Source: Prochlorococcus sp. AG-409-K04 (GTDB lineage: Bacteria > Cyanobacteriota > Cyanobacteriia > PCC-6307 > Cyanobiaceae). From it: a stretch of 64,000 nt of DNA. The notes beneath the pieces are model-generated. The model was not told the origin of the DNA. It worked only from the letters and a program-made list of their open reading frames with translations, and searched no databases. This document shows positions 1 to 10,867 of this stretch, one piece after another (the stretch's first letter is position 1; every line of letters begins with the position of its first letter). The stretch lies in contig QCKE01000007.1 in NCBI GenBank assembly GCA_003215555.1, forward strand, positions 1-64,000, given 5' to 3'. A program made the position numbers and the translations under genes.

Positions 1-81
1 ATACAACAACTCTAGTCAATAGTAAAATTAAAAAATTAATAAAAAAATTTTAAACCTTTCTAAGAAAAATATCAAAAAAAT

Positions 82-558
82 TTATTCACACAATAATGAT
101 TCCCTAGTATTTCTTTTGGTTTTCTGATTAACACCTTCGGCAATAGAACATAAATACTTAAGATCGTCTGGCCTTATAACTACATTAGTAAAATCTGCGC
201 CTTCTATATCGACATCTAAAAATCTAGCATTATATGCAAAAGCATCCTCTAATACTGCGTTTGACAAATTTGTTCCATCAAATACAGCAGAATCCAAAGT
301 TGCATTTTTTAAATTAGTATTTGATAAATCTGTATTTAATAATTTTGCTCCAAATAAAGATGCTCCTTCTAGATCACTAAAAGATAGATTGGCATCTTGA
401 AGATTTGTTAAATAAAAAGTAGACCCTTTTAAATCTGATTTTGAAAAATCTGCTCCAATTAATGTTTGCTTTCCATAATCTATGGATGCATTAGCAACAC
501 TTGCGGAAAACAAGAAAACTTGAACGATAAGAAATAAAGAAAAAAATCTTGATAGCAT
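82..558 (-). CDS. Secreted pentapeptide-repeat protein
   Basis: A 158-residue protein. Residues 1 to about 24 form a signal peptide (MLSRFFSLFLIVQVFLFSASVANA), so it is probably exported to the periplasm or thylakoid lumen. The rest follows the A(D/N)Lxx pentapeptide register for about 20 repeats (ADFSKSDLKGSTF, ANLSFSDLEGASLF), which folds as a right-handed quadrilateral beta-helix. The C-terminal 35 residues leave the repeat. Such lumenal pentapeptide proteins are common in cyanobacteria and mostly have no known function. It is transcribed away from the next gene at 734. Confidence 0.85.
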   Translation of the reverse strand: MLSRFFSLFLIVQVFLFSASVANASIDYGKQTLIGADFSKSDLKGSTFYLTNLQDANLSFSDLEGASLFGAKLLNTDLSNTNLKNATLDSAVFDGTNLSNAVLEDAFAYNARFLDVDIEGADFTNVVIRPDDLKYLCSIAEGVNQKTKRNTRESLLCE

Positions 559-733
559 AGTTCTTAGAAACCTTCCATAAGCTTAGAGCAAATACACAGA
601 AAAAAGATTAGACTCCTTTTATTCTTGTTAACACATTTTTAGCTTTAAAAAAAATTTAACAAATTTTTTATACTTTTCCAGTATTTTTGAAAAATATTTA
701 GCTAGAAATAAATTGGTGGAATTCATAAAGTAA

Positions 734-1036
734 ATGCTTTCATCAAAAAACTTCCAAGAAATCAAAATTATACTTTACAAATTAGCAAAAGGCCAAAACG
801 TTAGTTTAAAAGAAAGATTATATATAAAAAATGCAGCTGATCAAGATCAAAAAGTTAATTCCTGGCTAAGAAGAGCAAAAAGATTACAAAGAAATTCAAA
901 AGGGGCTGAACCTATTGATGAGCTATTGAATCAACTTGATCTTGACTCCAACGAGGAAGAAGTTTTTACCTATTCCAATCCAGAAGACTTAGGTCTATGG
1001 TTTACTGGAGCACCTTCATGGATAACAAGAAGCTAA
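734..1036 (+). CDS. Small conserved-type hypothetical protein
   Basis: A 100-residue soluble protein starting at ATG, with GGTGGA a few bases upstream in the Shine-Dalgarno region. The N-terminal half is basic and helical (KERLYIKNAADQDQKVNSWLRRAKRLQR). The C-terminal half is acidic and ends in a tryptophan-containing stretch (LGLWFTGAPSWITRS). I do not recognise a named family. Codon use and the clean start support a real gene. It stands alone between a divergent pentapeptide gene and a downstream GMC oxidoreductase. Confidence 0.7.
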   Translation: MLSSKNFQEIKIILYKLAKGQNVSLKERLYIKNAADQDQKVNSWLRRAKRLQRNSKGAEPIDELLNQLDLDSNEEEVFTYSNPEDLGLWFTGAPSWITRS

Positions 1037-1207
1037 AGCGCCTTTTTCAAAATCAGCTCAGAAGTCAGAGATTATTTTTACAATCTACAAAATGAATTTC
1101 TCTAGCTAAATCATATTTAAAGAATTTAGTAATATTAAAGTTTTTCTTTTTTAAGAAATAATCAGATATATAAATATAAAGTTAACATTAATTAAAAAAA
1201 TATCAAA

Positions 1208-2851
1208 TTGATTCGACATCCATTTGAAGCAATCGTCATTGGGTCAGGAGCAACTGGAGGTATTGCAGCATTAACCCTAGCAGAAAGAGGAATAAGAGTA
1301 CTAGTAATTGAAGCTGGTCCTAAATACACTTCAAAAGAGGCCTTTGGCTCAGAACCACAAAATATACTTAAAAGAATAAACGGTATTATCTCAGGAGAAA
1401 AGCGAATACAAGCTCAGCATCCAGGCTTTTGGAAAACTAACCCATCGTTATTTATCAATGAAAAAGAAAATCGATATTTCACAAAACCAAACCAACCATT
1501 TTTATGGACACAAGGACGACAATTAGGTGGAAGAAGTTTAACCTGGGGAGGAATAACTTTAAGGCTTTCAGATTCAGATTTTAAAGCTTCTAGAGAAGAT
1601 AGTTATGGTCCAGAATGGCCCATAGGCTATTCAGATCTCAAATCACATTATGCTTTTATTGAAGATTTCTTAAAGGTAAAGGGAAATAAAGATGGTTTTG
1701 ATCAAGTTCCTGATGGTATTTACGATGGAAACATTAGATTAACTGCTTCAGAAGAATTATTTAAAGAAAAAGTTGAAAATATTCTGAATTATCCTTTTAT
1801 TAATTCGAGAGGTTTTGGACCTCATCTTAAGGGAAAGGATGGAGAATGGCCAAGATCAAGTAGTTTAGGAAGTACTCTTAGAAAGGCTTTATCAACTGGA
1901 AATGTTGAAATTTTAGAAAACCATATTGTGGAAAGGTTAGTTTTAAATAATCAACAAAATGCAGCAGAAGGAGTAATTGTAATAGACAGATTAAATAAGA
2001 ATAAAATCAAACTCTCATCTAAATTAATTATATTTTGTGCTTCCACTATTCAAAGCATAAAAATTCTTTTAAATTCAAGCGAAAAGATCCAATCCAAAGG
2101 TCTAATTGACCCCTCCGGAGACTTAGGTTTATATCTAATGGATCATATCTCTACATGTCGTTTTTTTGCTCTTCCCAACGATTCCATAAAAGCAAAATAT
2201 GAAGAACAAACTTTGACAGGTGCTGGAAGCTTTTTTATTCCATTTGGAAAATATTTAGACAAAGATACTACTATTGACTTTATTAGAGGTTATGGAATAT
2301 GGGGAGCTATAGATCGATTTGAGCCACCTAATCTCCTTAAAAGGATATCAAATAGCAAAACAGGTTTTTTAATTGGACATGGTGAGGTTTTACCATACAA
2401 AGAGAATAAAGTGACTCTTACTAATGAATTAGATCAATGGGGAATACCTATTCCTGAAATTACTTTTACATGGAAAGATAATGAACTAAAGATGATACAA
2501 CATATAAATAAAACTATCGAAAAATGCATATTAGCCTCAGGAGGAGAGATGTATCCACTTTACAAAATTTTAAAAATACCTTTTCTAAAACAAGTTAGTA
2601 AAAATGCATTCGCATTGAATGAATCACCACCTCCTCCTGGTTATTACATTCACGAAGTTGGAGGCGCACGAATGGGTACTAATATTCAAAATAGTGTTTT
2701 AGATAAATGGAATAGAATGTGGACATGCAAAAATGTACTGGTAGTTGATGGTGCCTGTTGGCCTACTTCTGCTTGGCAAAGTCCTACCCTAACAATGATG
2801 GCAATAACAAGACGAGCCTGTCTAGAAGCAATTAAGCATCAGACAAGCTAA
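1208..2851 (+). CDS. GMC-family FAD-dependent oxidoreductase
   Basis: A 547-residue flavoprotein of the glucose-methanol-choline family. The N-terminal FAD-binding dinucleotide fold is clear (AIVIGSGATGGIAALTLAERG, then VLVIEAG at about residues 30-36). GRSLTWGGITLR near residue 115 corresponds to the GMC signature loop. The C-terminal GMC_oxred_C part carries HEVGGARMGT and NVLVVDGACWPTSAWQSPTLTMMAI, where the family's catalytic His lies. The start is TTG, which places the FAD motif at the usual distance from the N terminus; no better ATG lies upstream. The substrate, probably a sugar, alcohol or polyol, cannot be told from sequence. The last 20 bases overlap the convergent gene at 2832. Confidence 0.9.
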   Translation: MIRHPFEAIVIGSGATGGIAALTLAERGIRVLVIEAGPKYTSKEAFGSEPQNILKRINGIISGEKRIQAQHPGFWKTNPSLFINEKENRYFTKPNQPFLWTQGRQLGGRSLTWGGITLRLSDSDFKASREDSYGPEWPIGYSDLKSHYAFIEDFLKVKGNKDGFDQVPDGIYDGNIRLTASEELFKEKVENILNYPFINSRGFGPHLKGKDGEWPRSSSLGSTLRKALSTGNVEILENHIVERLVLNNQQNAAEGVIVIDRLNKNKIKLSSKLIIFCASTIQSIKILLNSSEKIQSKGLIDPSGDLGLYLMDHISTCRFFALPNDSIKAKYEEQTLTGAGSFFIPFGKYLDKDTTIDFIRGYGIWGAIDRFEPPNLLKRISNSKTGFLIGHGEVLPYKENKVTLTNELDQWGIPIPEITFTWKDNELKMIQHINKTIEKCILASGGEMYPLYKILKIPFLKQVSKNAFALNESPPPPGYYIHEVGGARMGTNIQNSVLDKWNRMWTCKNVLVVDGACWPTSAWQSPTLTMMAITRRACLEAIKHQTS

Positions 2852-3143
2852 ACAAATCATCAAGGTACTTTTCAACAACTGCTCTATCATCGCTCCCATT
2901 TTGAAAAAGGAAATTAGCAAGAGCTGAACTAAGCAAAGTGTATTGATCCCATTGAGGATTGGAACAAATAAATTCCTTCATACCTTTATAAAGAGCCTCA
3001 GGTATTTCCGTCTCTAGACTTACTGCGTTATCTATTAACTGATCACAGCTTTCTATTTCAAGGGAGGGCGCAAACTGAACATAATCAGATTTTGAGTCAA
3101 AAATCTTTTCTTCTTTACTAATTTTCAATTGAGATAAGTCCAT
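2832..3143 (-). CDS. DUF2811-type cyanobacterial protein
   Basis: A 103-residue soluble acidic protein. The block VSLETEIPEALYKGMKEFICSNPQWDQYTLLSSALANFLFQNG, followed by DRAVVEKYLDDLF, matches my memory of the small cyanobacterial family DUF2811, of unknown function. The N-terminal 35 residues are variable. The 3' end overlaps the convergent GMC oxidoreductase by 20 bp. The TTG-free ATG start lies in front of a 390-bp spacer. Confidence 0.75.
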   Translation of the reverse strand: MDLSQLKISKEEKIFDSKSDYVQFAPSLEIESCDQLIDNAVSLETEIPEALYKGMKEFICSNPQWDQYTLLSSALANFLFQNGSDDRAVVEKYLDDLFSLSDA

Positions 3144-3534
3144 CAGTTTTTCATTGGCTTTTACTTTGCAAAACCAATATCTACAAAATTCATAAAATCG
3201 TCAAAGGAGTATAAGAATTTATACTGATTGTCGAGATGGCATGAGACTCATTGCAACAGAGTCTATTTCAAGCACTATTAAAAAATAATATAGAAAGAGT
3301 AAAGAAAATATCAAGAAAACATTCATTCCATGGATCATAAAAAAAAACCACAAAAGTAAGTATTTATACCAATAAAAGAAAATTGCAGTGGAAAAACCTT
3401 AAACAGCTGTGGAAATGAGCTGGGGAAAAACATTAAAACAATTTTGATAAGCCCTACTTATCATTGGAGAGTCTAATGAGTCACGATGAGAAAGAGACTG
3501 ATGAGGTTACGATTTTAATGTATTTTTTTTAGAT
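3144..3534. other. 391-bp spacer without a clear gene
   Basis: This gap between the DUF2811 gene and cbiX holds no long ORF and no tRNA-like fold. It contains three plus-strand micro-ORFs. These are a 15-codon ORF near 3241, a 10-codon ORF near 3416, and an 18-codon ORF at 3476-3532 that follows GGAGA by 5 nt and ends two bases before the cbiX stop codon. The palindrome-like TGAGACTCA lies near 3240. The region may carry a small RNA, but nothing here proves one. Confidence 0.4.
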
Positions 3535-4590
3535 TTAAGACTCTTTTGAACTTTGAAGCGTGACAGGTCCAAAAGGGTGATCAGCATGAGGGTAATGAAC
3601 ATGATCGTGAGTATGTTCATTACCCTCATGCTGATGAAAAGAATTTTTAATTTCTTCGCATTCACCAGTGCATTCTTGCTCACACAAAGAACAGGCCTGA
3701 TCTATACCTTCAAAATGATCATGATGACTAGTCTGAGGCAATCCAACTTCATTTTCAAAACCTAATAAACTCGATCTATATTTACAAAGGGAACAATTCA
3801 TTGCATTTTTACCTTCTAAAGCCTCATAAATTCTTTCAAAAAATGTTTCTCTCACTTTTTGATGATTCCCTAAGTAACCAGCATTTATAAATTCAATTTC
3901 AGGGTATGCCTTGGAAACCACGTTAACGTATTTTTTTATACGGCTAACAAGTACACCAGAAAAAAGAAAATATGGGAAAACAACTATTCGTGAAAACCCA
4001 AGTCGAACTGAATGTCGTAATCCTGGTTCAACCAAAGGAAAAGTTACTCCTGAAAAAACAGTTTCTCCCCATGCAAAACCGATTGATTCAACAAGAATTC
4101 TAGTAATCTTAGAAACATTAGAATTAGCATCTGGATCAGAAGAACCTCTTCCAACTACTACTAACAATGTCTTGTTTAGAGCGACATTCTTTTTATTAAT
4201 AAGTGCTTCTTTTATTCTTTCACCAGCAGCACATATCATCAAATTATCAATTCCAAGTTCTCTACCATATATTATTTCAAGACCGGTTTTAGCAGAATAA
4301 GCATTTAGAACCGAAGGTATATCATTTTTCGCATGACCTGCAGCAAACAACATTGCCGGAATAGCAATGACCTTTTTAACGGACTTTTTCCGAAGAATAT
4401 CTAAAGCTTCTGTGATGACTGGACGAGAAAACTCAAGATATCCAAATTCCACATGATTAGAAGGAAACAAAAATTTTATTTCACCAACTAGCTCTGCAAA
4501 CTCCTTAGAAGCATGGATATTTCTACTACCATGTCCAACAATTAGGATTCCTATATTGGAATCAAGTTGATTTAAGAGCCCCGAAATCAA
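3535..4590 (-). CDS. cbiX: Two-domain CbiX/SirB sirohydrochlorin chelatase with His- and Cys-rich tail
   Basis: A 351-residue class II chelatase that inserts Co2+ or Fe2+ into sirohydrochlorin for (pseudo)cobalamin or siroheme. There are two CbiX repeats. The first carries VGHGSRN (about residues 18-24) and LFAAGHAKNDIP, the probable metal-binding His pair. In the second (VVVGRGSSDPDAN) the first His is replaced by Arg. The tail is unusual: CSLCKYR, then CSLCEQECTGEC, then a run rich in His (HQHEGNEHTHDHVHYPHADH), likely metal-storing or FeS-binding. Long CbiX forms with His-rich ends are known in cyanobacteria. The start is TTG; the nearest upstream ATG is out of frame. The His-rich codons contain a 23-bp perfect inverted repeat (see findings). 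Confidence 0.88.
   Translation of the reverse strand: MISGLLNQLDSNIGILIVGHGSRNIHASKEFAELVGEIKFLFPSNHVEFGYLEFSRPVITEALDILRKKSVKKVIAIPAMLFAAGHAKNDIPSVLNAYSAKTGLEIIYGRELGIDNLMICAAGERIKEALINKKNVALNKTLLVVVGRGSSDPDANSNVSKITRILVESIGFAWGETVFSGVTFPLVEPGLRHSVRLGFSRIVVFPYFLFSGVLVSRIKKYVNVVSKAYPEIEFINAGYLGNHQKVRETFFERIYEALEGKNAMNCSLCKYRSSLLGFENEVGLPQTSHHDHFEGIDQACSLCEQECTGECEEIKNSFHQHEGNEHTHDHVHYPHADHPFGPVTLQSSKES
3580..3635. repeat. 23-bp perfect inverted repeat inside the cbiX His-rich tail
   Basis: Arms at 3580-3602 and 3613-3635 are exact reverse complements, separated by 10 bases (GATCGTGAGT). The structure lies wholly inside codons for the His-rich C terminus of the chelatase. In mRNA it would form a long stable hairpin close to the stop codon. 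Confidence 0.95.
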
Positions 4591-4683
4591 AACTTTATGG
4601 CACTTTTAAAAACCATATCGTGATAATGGGCATAAATTCTAATTCACTCGCTAATTAATCTGATTTAATAACAATTAGATAGC

Positions 4684-5967
4684 ATGACTGAAAGAAACTC
4701 AATCTTCCCGAATCATCAAGCAAATTCCCAGGATGTTGCAGGTATATATTATAAAATCGATTCTAATTTACTAAATCTTATAAGAAAAGACCAAATACAT
4801 CCAAAGCCATTAATTTTATGTGGAGGTGGAACTTCAAGCAGATGTGCTTATAAAAATCACTGGACCCTTGATATGAGAAAAAATTACCAAGATATTAATT
4901 TCAATACACAATCAAATGAGATCTTGATCCAATCTGGAATAAATATGAAAAAACTTTCTAACAAGTTACTGGAATCTAATCGTTTTTTTCCAATAGGTCT
5001 CTCTGGATTAACAGGCATAGGATATATATTGACGGGTGGCATTAGTCCTCTAAGTAGAAAGTATGGATTAGCAATTGATCAATTATTAGAAATCAATGGT
5101 ATTTGGGGAAGTGGAGAATCGTTTAAATTATTCCGGCCTATCTCGTTAAATAAAACAGAAGATAAATTAAAATGGAAAGCTTTATCAGGTGCTGCGCCCT
5201 TTTTAGCAATAGTAACTAGTTTGAAACTAAAAACATACAAGTTAAAGACATTTTATGCTTGGGAAACATCCTTAACTCCAAAGCAATTAGCAGAAACATT
5301 AGTAATGGCAGAAGATTGGCCTAATTGTGCAAGTTTTTATTGGAACTGGGGTAATACGCTTAAATCCTATGGCTTATATGAATTAGATGATGATGATGAT
5401 GATACCAACTACACAAAATTAAAAAAAATTATCAATAAAATCCCTAAATCACATGACTTTAAGATTTTCAATTCTGCTAGTTTCAATGAAATTTTAGAGG
5501 CAATTTCACCAATTAATAAAAATAATTCATTAATACATTCTGAAGTAGTTGGTTTATTAGGTCCAGAATTAAATGGAAAAGCAGTTAAAGTAGTTAAAGA
5601 AATTGAAAAGTTAATCAATATCAGACCCACAAACGAATGTTATATTTCAGCACAACAACTTGGAGGAGAAACTAAGAAAAATAATTTAGATTTAACTTCA
5701 TTTATTCATCGGGATTCCATATGGAAACCATGGATTACAGGTTCATGGAATGCTGGAAATGATTTACAAAGAAAAAAAAGCTTATCTTGGATGAATATTT
5801 CTTGGGATTTGCTTAGTAGCTACTTTCCAGGAGTACATTTAGCCCAAATGCATCCTCACTTAGAATGGCATGACAAAGAAATGAACGCTGCTTTTCAAGA
5901 TTGGCTGCCAGAGCTCAAGCAATTGAAATTAAAATATGATCCAAAAGGTATTTTACCGCCCCTTTAA
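4684..5967 (+). CDS. FAD-linked oxidase (FAD/FMN-containing dehydrogenase)
   Basis: A 427-residue protein of the PCMH/FAD_binding_4 oxidase class. [12 protein letters not shown] (about residues 43-54) fits the FAD-binding entry. [37 protein letters not shown] (about 102-138) fits the second nucleotide-binding block, as in berberine-bridge and D-lactate-type oxidases. The C terminus ([19 protein letters not shown]) fits a BBE-like end. A run of six Asp at about 236-241 comes from a GAT trinucleotide repeat and probably sits in a loop. It is divergent from cbiX and runs 33 bp ahead of the SulP permease, which suggests cotranscription. The substrate is unknown. Confidence 0.82.
   Translation: MTERNSIFPNHQANSQDVAGIYYKIDSNLLNLIRKDQIHPKPLILCGGGTSSRCAYKNHWTLDMRKNYQDINFNTQSNEILIQSGINMKKLSNKLLESNRFFPIGLSGLTGIGYILTGGISPLSRKYGLAIDQLLEINGIWGSGESFKLFRPISLNKTEDKLKWKALSGAAPFLAIVTSLKLKTYKLKTFYAWETSLTPKQLAETLVMAEDWPNCASFYWNWGNTLKSYGLYELDDDDDDTNYTKLKKIINKIPKSHDFKIFNSASFNEILEAISPINKNNSLIHSEVVGLLGPELNGKAVKVVKEIEKLINIRPTNECYISAQQLGGETKKNNLDLTSFIHRDSIWKPWITGSWNAGNDLQRKKSLSWMNISWDLLSSYFPGVHLAQMHPHLEWHDKEMNAAFQDWLPELKQLKLKYDPKGILPPL
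5386..5403 (+). repeat. (GAT)6 trinucleotide repeat
   Basis: Six tandem GAT codons inside the FAD-linked oxidase encode six consecutive Asp. In-frame expansion or contraction would alter only the loop length. Confidence 0.95.
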
Positions 5968-6000
5968 TAGTACGGTCTCTCAAAGAAGATTTTTAATCGG

Positions 6001-7584
6001 ATGCTAAGTAAAACAAATTCAGGTTTTATAAAACAATGGTTGTCATCTCCAAGACAAGATATTTTATCTGGCCTAGTTGTTGCATTTGCAATGATTCCAG
6101 AAGCAATCGCATTCTCAGGGATAGCAGGAGTTGATCCACAAGTTGGGCTTTATGGAGCTTTTTGTCTATCGGTCACTATTGCTTTAGTTGGCGGGCGCAT
6201 GGGCATGATCACTTCTGCCACAGGATCGACAGCTCTATTAATGACAGGTCTTGTGGTAACGGGAAATGCCAAAGGAGATGGGCTTGGACTTTCCTATCTA
6301 ATTGCTGCCGGACTTTTAACAGGAATTTTTCAAATCTTATGGGGATACTTACGTCTTGCCTATCAAATGAGATTTGTTCCAACTGGTGTTTTAAGTGGTT
6401 TTGTTAATGCACTAGCCCTATTAATTTTTCAGGCGCAGCTTCCACAAATGGGGATAAATTTACATCATGGTGAATCTAATTTTACAAATCACAAAGAACA
6501 AATTCTTGAAGGAATCCAATATCCAATTGTTTGGATATTAATTATTTTAGGTTTATTAATTATCTATGGACTGCCAAAGTTATCTAGAATTATTCCTTCT
6601 CAACTTGTAGCAATCATAGTAATCACAGCAATATCAATTGGTCTAAAAATAGACATACCAACTGTTAAAGATCTTAGTCTAGGAGGTGGACTGCCAGAAG
6701 GATTACCAAGTTTTTATTTGCCTTTTGGTTCTATTGAAAATGGAAAAGTACCATTCAATTTAGAAACATTTGGAATTATTCTGCCAACAGCACTAGCTAT
6801 ATCACTTGTAGGATTAATGGAAACATTCCTTACTCAAGATATCCTTGATGATATAACAGACACTAATTCAAATAAAAATCTCGAAGCAAGAGGTCAAGGA
6901 ATTGCAAATATAATATCTTCTTTATTTGGGGGAATGGCCGGATGTGCTTTAGTTGGTCAATCAGTTATGAATACAGAAAATGGAGGCAAAACACGACTAT
7001 CTACCTTCTCATCTGGAATTAGTCTTTTAATTATAGTTTTGCTCTGTAGGCAATGGCTAGAGCAAATTCCTATGGCTGCTTTAGTTTCAGTTATGATATC
7101 AATTGCTATTAGTACTGCTGATATAAATGGTCTTAAGAACATAAACAAAATCCCCAGAAGCGATACCGCTGTAATGCTTATGACCTTTTCTGTCACTATG
7201 CTTACAACACCTCACAACCTTGCTCTAGGTGTTATAGCAGGTGTTGCTCTTGCAGGTATATTATTTAGCAGAAAAGTAGCAAAAGTAATAAAAGTTGAAG
7301 CAATAAATATAACAAATAATGAAATAATTTACAAAGTAACTGGGCAATTATTTTTTGTTAGCAAAGTATATTTTTTACAAGGATTTGATACTCATAAGCA
7401 TCCATTACAAATAAAAATTGACATGAGCAAAGCCCATATATGGGATCAAAGTGGTGTTGCAGCACTTGATCAAATCATAAGAAAGCTTAGTTTGGGAGGC
7501 TCTGAAGTTGAAGTTATTGGTCTAAACAAGGAGAGTCTTGATCTCTTTGACAGGCTTGGAGGACAAGAATCTTCTCATGGATAA
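6001..7584 (+). CDS. SulP-family inorganic anion permease with STAS domain
   Basis: A 527-residue inner-membrane transporter. The SulP signature is near the N terminus ([35 protein letters not shown]), followed by about 10-12 membrane segments through residue 430. [17 protein letters not shown] and [24 protein letters not shown] are typical of the SLC26/SulP core. A C-terminal STAS domain begins about residue 440 ([21 protein letters not shown]). SulP proteins carry sulfate or, as in cyanobacterial BicA, bicarbonate with Na+. Sequence alone does not decide the substrate, although marine picocyanobacterial homologues are often discussed as BicA-like. It lies 33 bp after the FAD-linked oxidase. 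Confidence 0.9.
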   Translation: MLSKTNSGFIKQWLSSPRQDILSGLVVAFAMIPEAIAFSGIAGVDPQVGLYGAFCLSVTIALVGGRMGMITSATGSTALLMTGLVVTGNAKGDGLGLSYLIAAGLLTGIFQILWGYLRLAYQMRFVPTGVLSGFVNALALLIFQAQLPQMGINLHHGESNFTNHKEQILEGIQYPIVWILIILGLLIIYGLPKLSRIIPSQLVAIIVITAISIGLKIDIPTVKDLSLGGGLPEGLPSFYLPFGSIENGKVPFNLETFGIILPTALAISLVGLMETFLTQDILDDITDTNSNKNLEARGQGIANIISSLFGGMAGCALVGQSVMNTENGGKTRLSTFSSGISLLIIVLLCRQWLEQIPMAALVSVMISIAISTADINGLKNINKIPRSDTAVMLMTFSVTMLTTPHNLALGVIAGVALAGILFSRKVAKVIKVEAINITNNEIIYKVTGQLFFVSKVYFLQGFDTHKHPLQIKIDMSKAHIWDQSGVAALDQIIRKLSLGGSEVEVIGLNKESLDLFDRLGGQESSHG

Positions 7585-7727
7585 AGATTTTCCTTAGGGA
7601 GAGAGAGTTAGAGAATTCAAAAGCTGTTCCTTTATCAATTAAATTCAAGAATTAATAAGACAATTCGATCAAAGTATTTTGTTCAAACATAAAAATGTAA
7701 AATAAGGTTATAGCTACATGTAACCAA

Positions 7728-7997
7728 ATGGCATACAGTCAAGCAGTAGTTCTTGCTGGGGGAGTTGCTCACGTACCAATTCTCATAACAGTATTAAAAT
7801 TTTTAGACAGTAAAACTCTAAAGCTCTACAACAAATCTAAAGCAGCTGCTGCAGTGGAAAAAGAAAAAGCAGCGGCTCAAGCACTTGCAGCAACTAAAGC
7901 AGCCGAAGAAAAAGCTGCCAGAGACAAAGCCCAAGAATTGGCAGCAGCAAAAAAATTAGAGGAGCAAAACTTTAACAACCAAGAAAATATTGAATAG
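7728..7997 (+). CDS. Small Ala/Lys/Glu-rich coiled-coil protein with an N-terminal hydrophobic segment
   Basis: An 89-residue protein. Residues 5-25 are hydrophobic (AVVLAGGVAHVPILITVLKFL) and could be a membrane anchor. Residues 33-80 are almost entirely A, K, E and Q (KAAAAVEKEKAAAQALAATKAAEEKAARDKAQELAAAKK) and should form a long single helix or coiled coil. The family is unknown. The ATG lies just after a small inverted repeat GGTTA-N10-TAACC at 7706-7725. It converges on the AlkB-like gene, two bases away. Confidence 0.7.
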   Translation: MAYSQAVVLAGGVAHVPILITVLKFLDSKTLKLYNKSKAAAAVEKEKAAAQALAATKAAEEKAARDKAQELAAAKKLEEQNFNNQENIE

Positions 7998-7999
7998 TT

Positions 8000-8563
8000 T
8001 TAATATTTATATTTTCGGAAAGTTAAATTTATTCTTTTTTCTTTGATTTTCCTTCTCCGAGGAATTGAGTGCAAACAATTATTTTGACATAAAGGATGCA
8101 TAATTAGCAAATCTCCATTGCCAAGTGAAACGCATTCTTTTTCTAGATTAAAATTATTTTTAAAATAAAGATCTCTTCGAACTCCTAGAGACAAAGAAGC
8201 AATACTTGATTTATTATCAAGTTCTTTTTCATTATCTGCGTGCCAACCCATACAATCACTTCCATTTCTATATAAATTTAGCAAACAACCATTAAATTCT
8301 GTATTGCAAAATGTTTGAACTCTTTCAACTAACGGAGTAAGCCAATCTGGCCATCCTTCACCAAGATGTGTGACTCCACTATATTGATATCTAATACCAA
8401 CATTTCCAAAAAAGGAAGTAAGCCTAGGGGCTTTATAAGCCTTCCCATAAATCTTAACTGTTGTTTGTTCCCACTTTACTCGTTTTTGTAAATGACAAAA
8501 TAATTTATTTGCATCTAATTCTTTCATCCATTTTGCAATTAAAGTATAATTTATGTTATCCAA
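8000..8563 (-). CDS. AlkB-like 2-oxoglutarate/Fe(II) dioxygenase
   Basis: A 187-residue protein with the complete AlkB signature. NLYRNGSDCMGWHADNEKEL gives His108 and Asp110 of the HxD iron pair. His165 (HSIPRR) is the distal iron ligand. RINLTFR (Arg177 and Arg183) binds 2-oxoglutarate. SLSLGVRRDLYF fits the nucleotide-recognition strand. AlkB homologues of this size repair alkylated bases in single-stranded DNA or RNA by oxidative demethylation. The start shown is TTG; an in-frame ATG 12 codons later is possible. No adaptive-response partner lies next to it; upstream is metA. Confidence 0.88.
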   Translation of the reverse strand: MDNINYTLIAKWMKELDANKLFCHLQKRVKWEQTTVKIYGKAYKAPRLTSFFGNVGIRYQYSGVTHLGEGWPDWLTPLVERVQTFCNTEFNGCLLNLYRNGSDCMGWHADNEKELDNKSSIASLSLGVRRDLYFKNNFNLEKECVSLGNGDLLIMHPLCQNNCLHSIPRRRKIKEKRINLTFRKYKY

Positions 8564-8588
8564 GTAGCTATTAAATATATTTATTTAG

Positions 8589-9479
8589 TCAACTTAGACT
8601 TACTCTTTGATAACAGAACCAAAGCCATTGCTGAAATAATAAATTACGATGTGCCCTCCATGATGTCTGTGGACTTTTAAAATTAAAATTTTCTGGAGGC
8701 ATCACATCTCCTCTAGATTTATCTCTCTCCATTTCCGAAATTAATCTTGAAACATTATATTCTGGATGCCCTAAATGCATAAGTTGACGTTGATCAGTCG
8801 TTTCAAAAATCGTATATCCTACTTTCTGTCCATATGAAAGTAATCTCAAAACACCATTCCTTTGTGCTTCTTCCATTGATTCATCTGCTAAGCCTGCATG
8901 TCTACTCTGAGGGCATAGAAAAGTATCATCTTGTGTTCCCATAATAGGATGAGAAGGAACAAGGCTCTTCATAGGGAAAACCCCAAAAAGTTTTTTTTCA
9001 AATACTTTTTTTTCTACACCAGCTAAATAAGCAAGAGCAAAACCTGCCCAGCAAAGTCCTAATGTACTAGCACAACTTTTACGTGCCTCATTTACCAACT
9101 CAACTAGCTCCCTCCAATATTTTACTTCTTCAAATGTCAAATGTTCGACAGGAGCTCCAGTTATAATCAAACCATCTAATGGAGATGGCTGCATAGCTTC
9201 CTCCCAACCTACATAATGTTTGGACAAGTGATCTAAATCCCAGGTTTTATAACTATGAGAAGTTAATCTGATCCATATTGGCTCAATTTGAAGTGGAGAT
9301 AATCCAAGAGGATGAAGAAGATTAAATTCATACTCTTTCCCCAAAGGCATGATGTTCAAGATCCCAATCCTTAAAGGTCTGATATCTTGTCTCTTTGCTA
9401 GTTCAGGCTCAATCCAAGAGATATGATTTTTCTCCACTGCGGATATCTTGTGATAACCACGCGGAAGAATTAAAGCCAT
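8589..9479 (-). CDS. metA: Homoserine O-acyltransferase, probably acetyl-CoA specific
   Basis: A 296-residue MetA-family enzyme that acylates homoserine as the entry to methionine synthesis. The catalytic Cys is Cys143 in GLCWAGFAL, and the His/Glu pair is in MHLGHPEYN. The specificity position reads GAPVE with Glu112. In characterised MetA proteins Glu here goes with acetyl-CoA use, and Gly with succinyl-CoA, so O-acetylhomoserine is the likely product. The gene directly downstream of metY on the same strand (16 bp gap) makes the enzyme that consumes O-acetylhomoserine, which fits. The start is ATG. Confidence 0.93.
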   Translation of the reverse strand: MALILPRGYHKISAVEKNHISWIEPELAKRQDIRPLRIGILNIMPLGKEYEFNLLHPLGLSPLQIEPIWIRLTSHSYKTWDLDHLSKHYVGWEEAMQPSPLDGLIITGAPVEHLTFEEVKYWRELVELVNEARKSCASTLGLCWAGFALAYLAGVEKKVFEKKLFGVFPMKSLVPSHPIMGTQDDTFLCPQSRHAGLADESMEEAQRNGVLRLLSYGQKVGYTIFETTDQRQLMHLGHPEYNVSRLISEMERDKSRGDVMPPENFNFKSPQTSWRAHRNLLFQQWLWFCYQRVSLS

Positions 9480-9495
9480 AAAACCCCTCCTATGA

Positions 9496-10842
<1,347 letters not shown>

Positions 10843-10867
10843 CTATATTTCTAGCTCAAGAATAGAA

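Noticed and set aside
3498-3504. CTGATGA, the core of a hammerhead ribozyme
   Set aside because: No following GAAA and no flanking stems; it sits inside the small ORF region and is most likely chance.
3911-4300. 129-codon plus-strand ORF
   Set aside because: It is antisense to cbiX, whose family motifs are certain.
7706-7725. GGTTA-N10-TAACC as an NtcA or other regulator site
   Set aside because: It does not match GTA-N8-TAC; arms of 5 bp in AT-rich DNA are easily chance, and it sits in the ribosome-site region.
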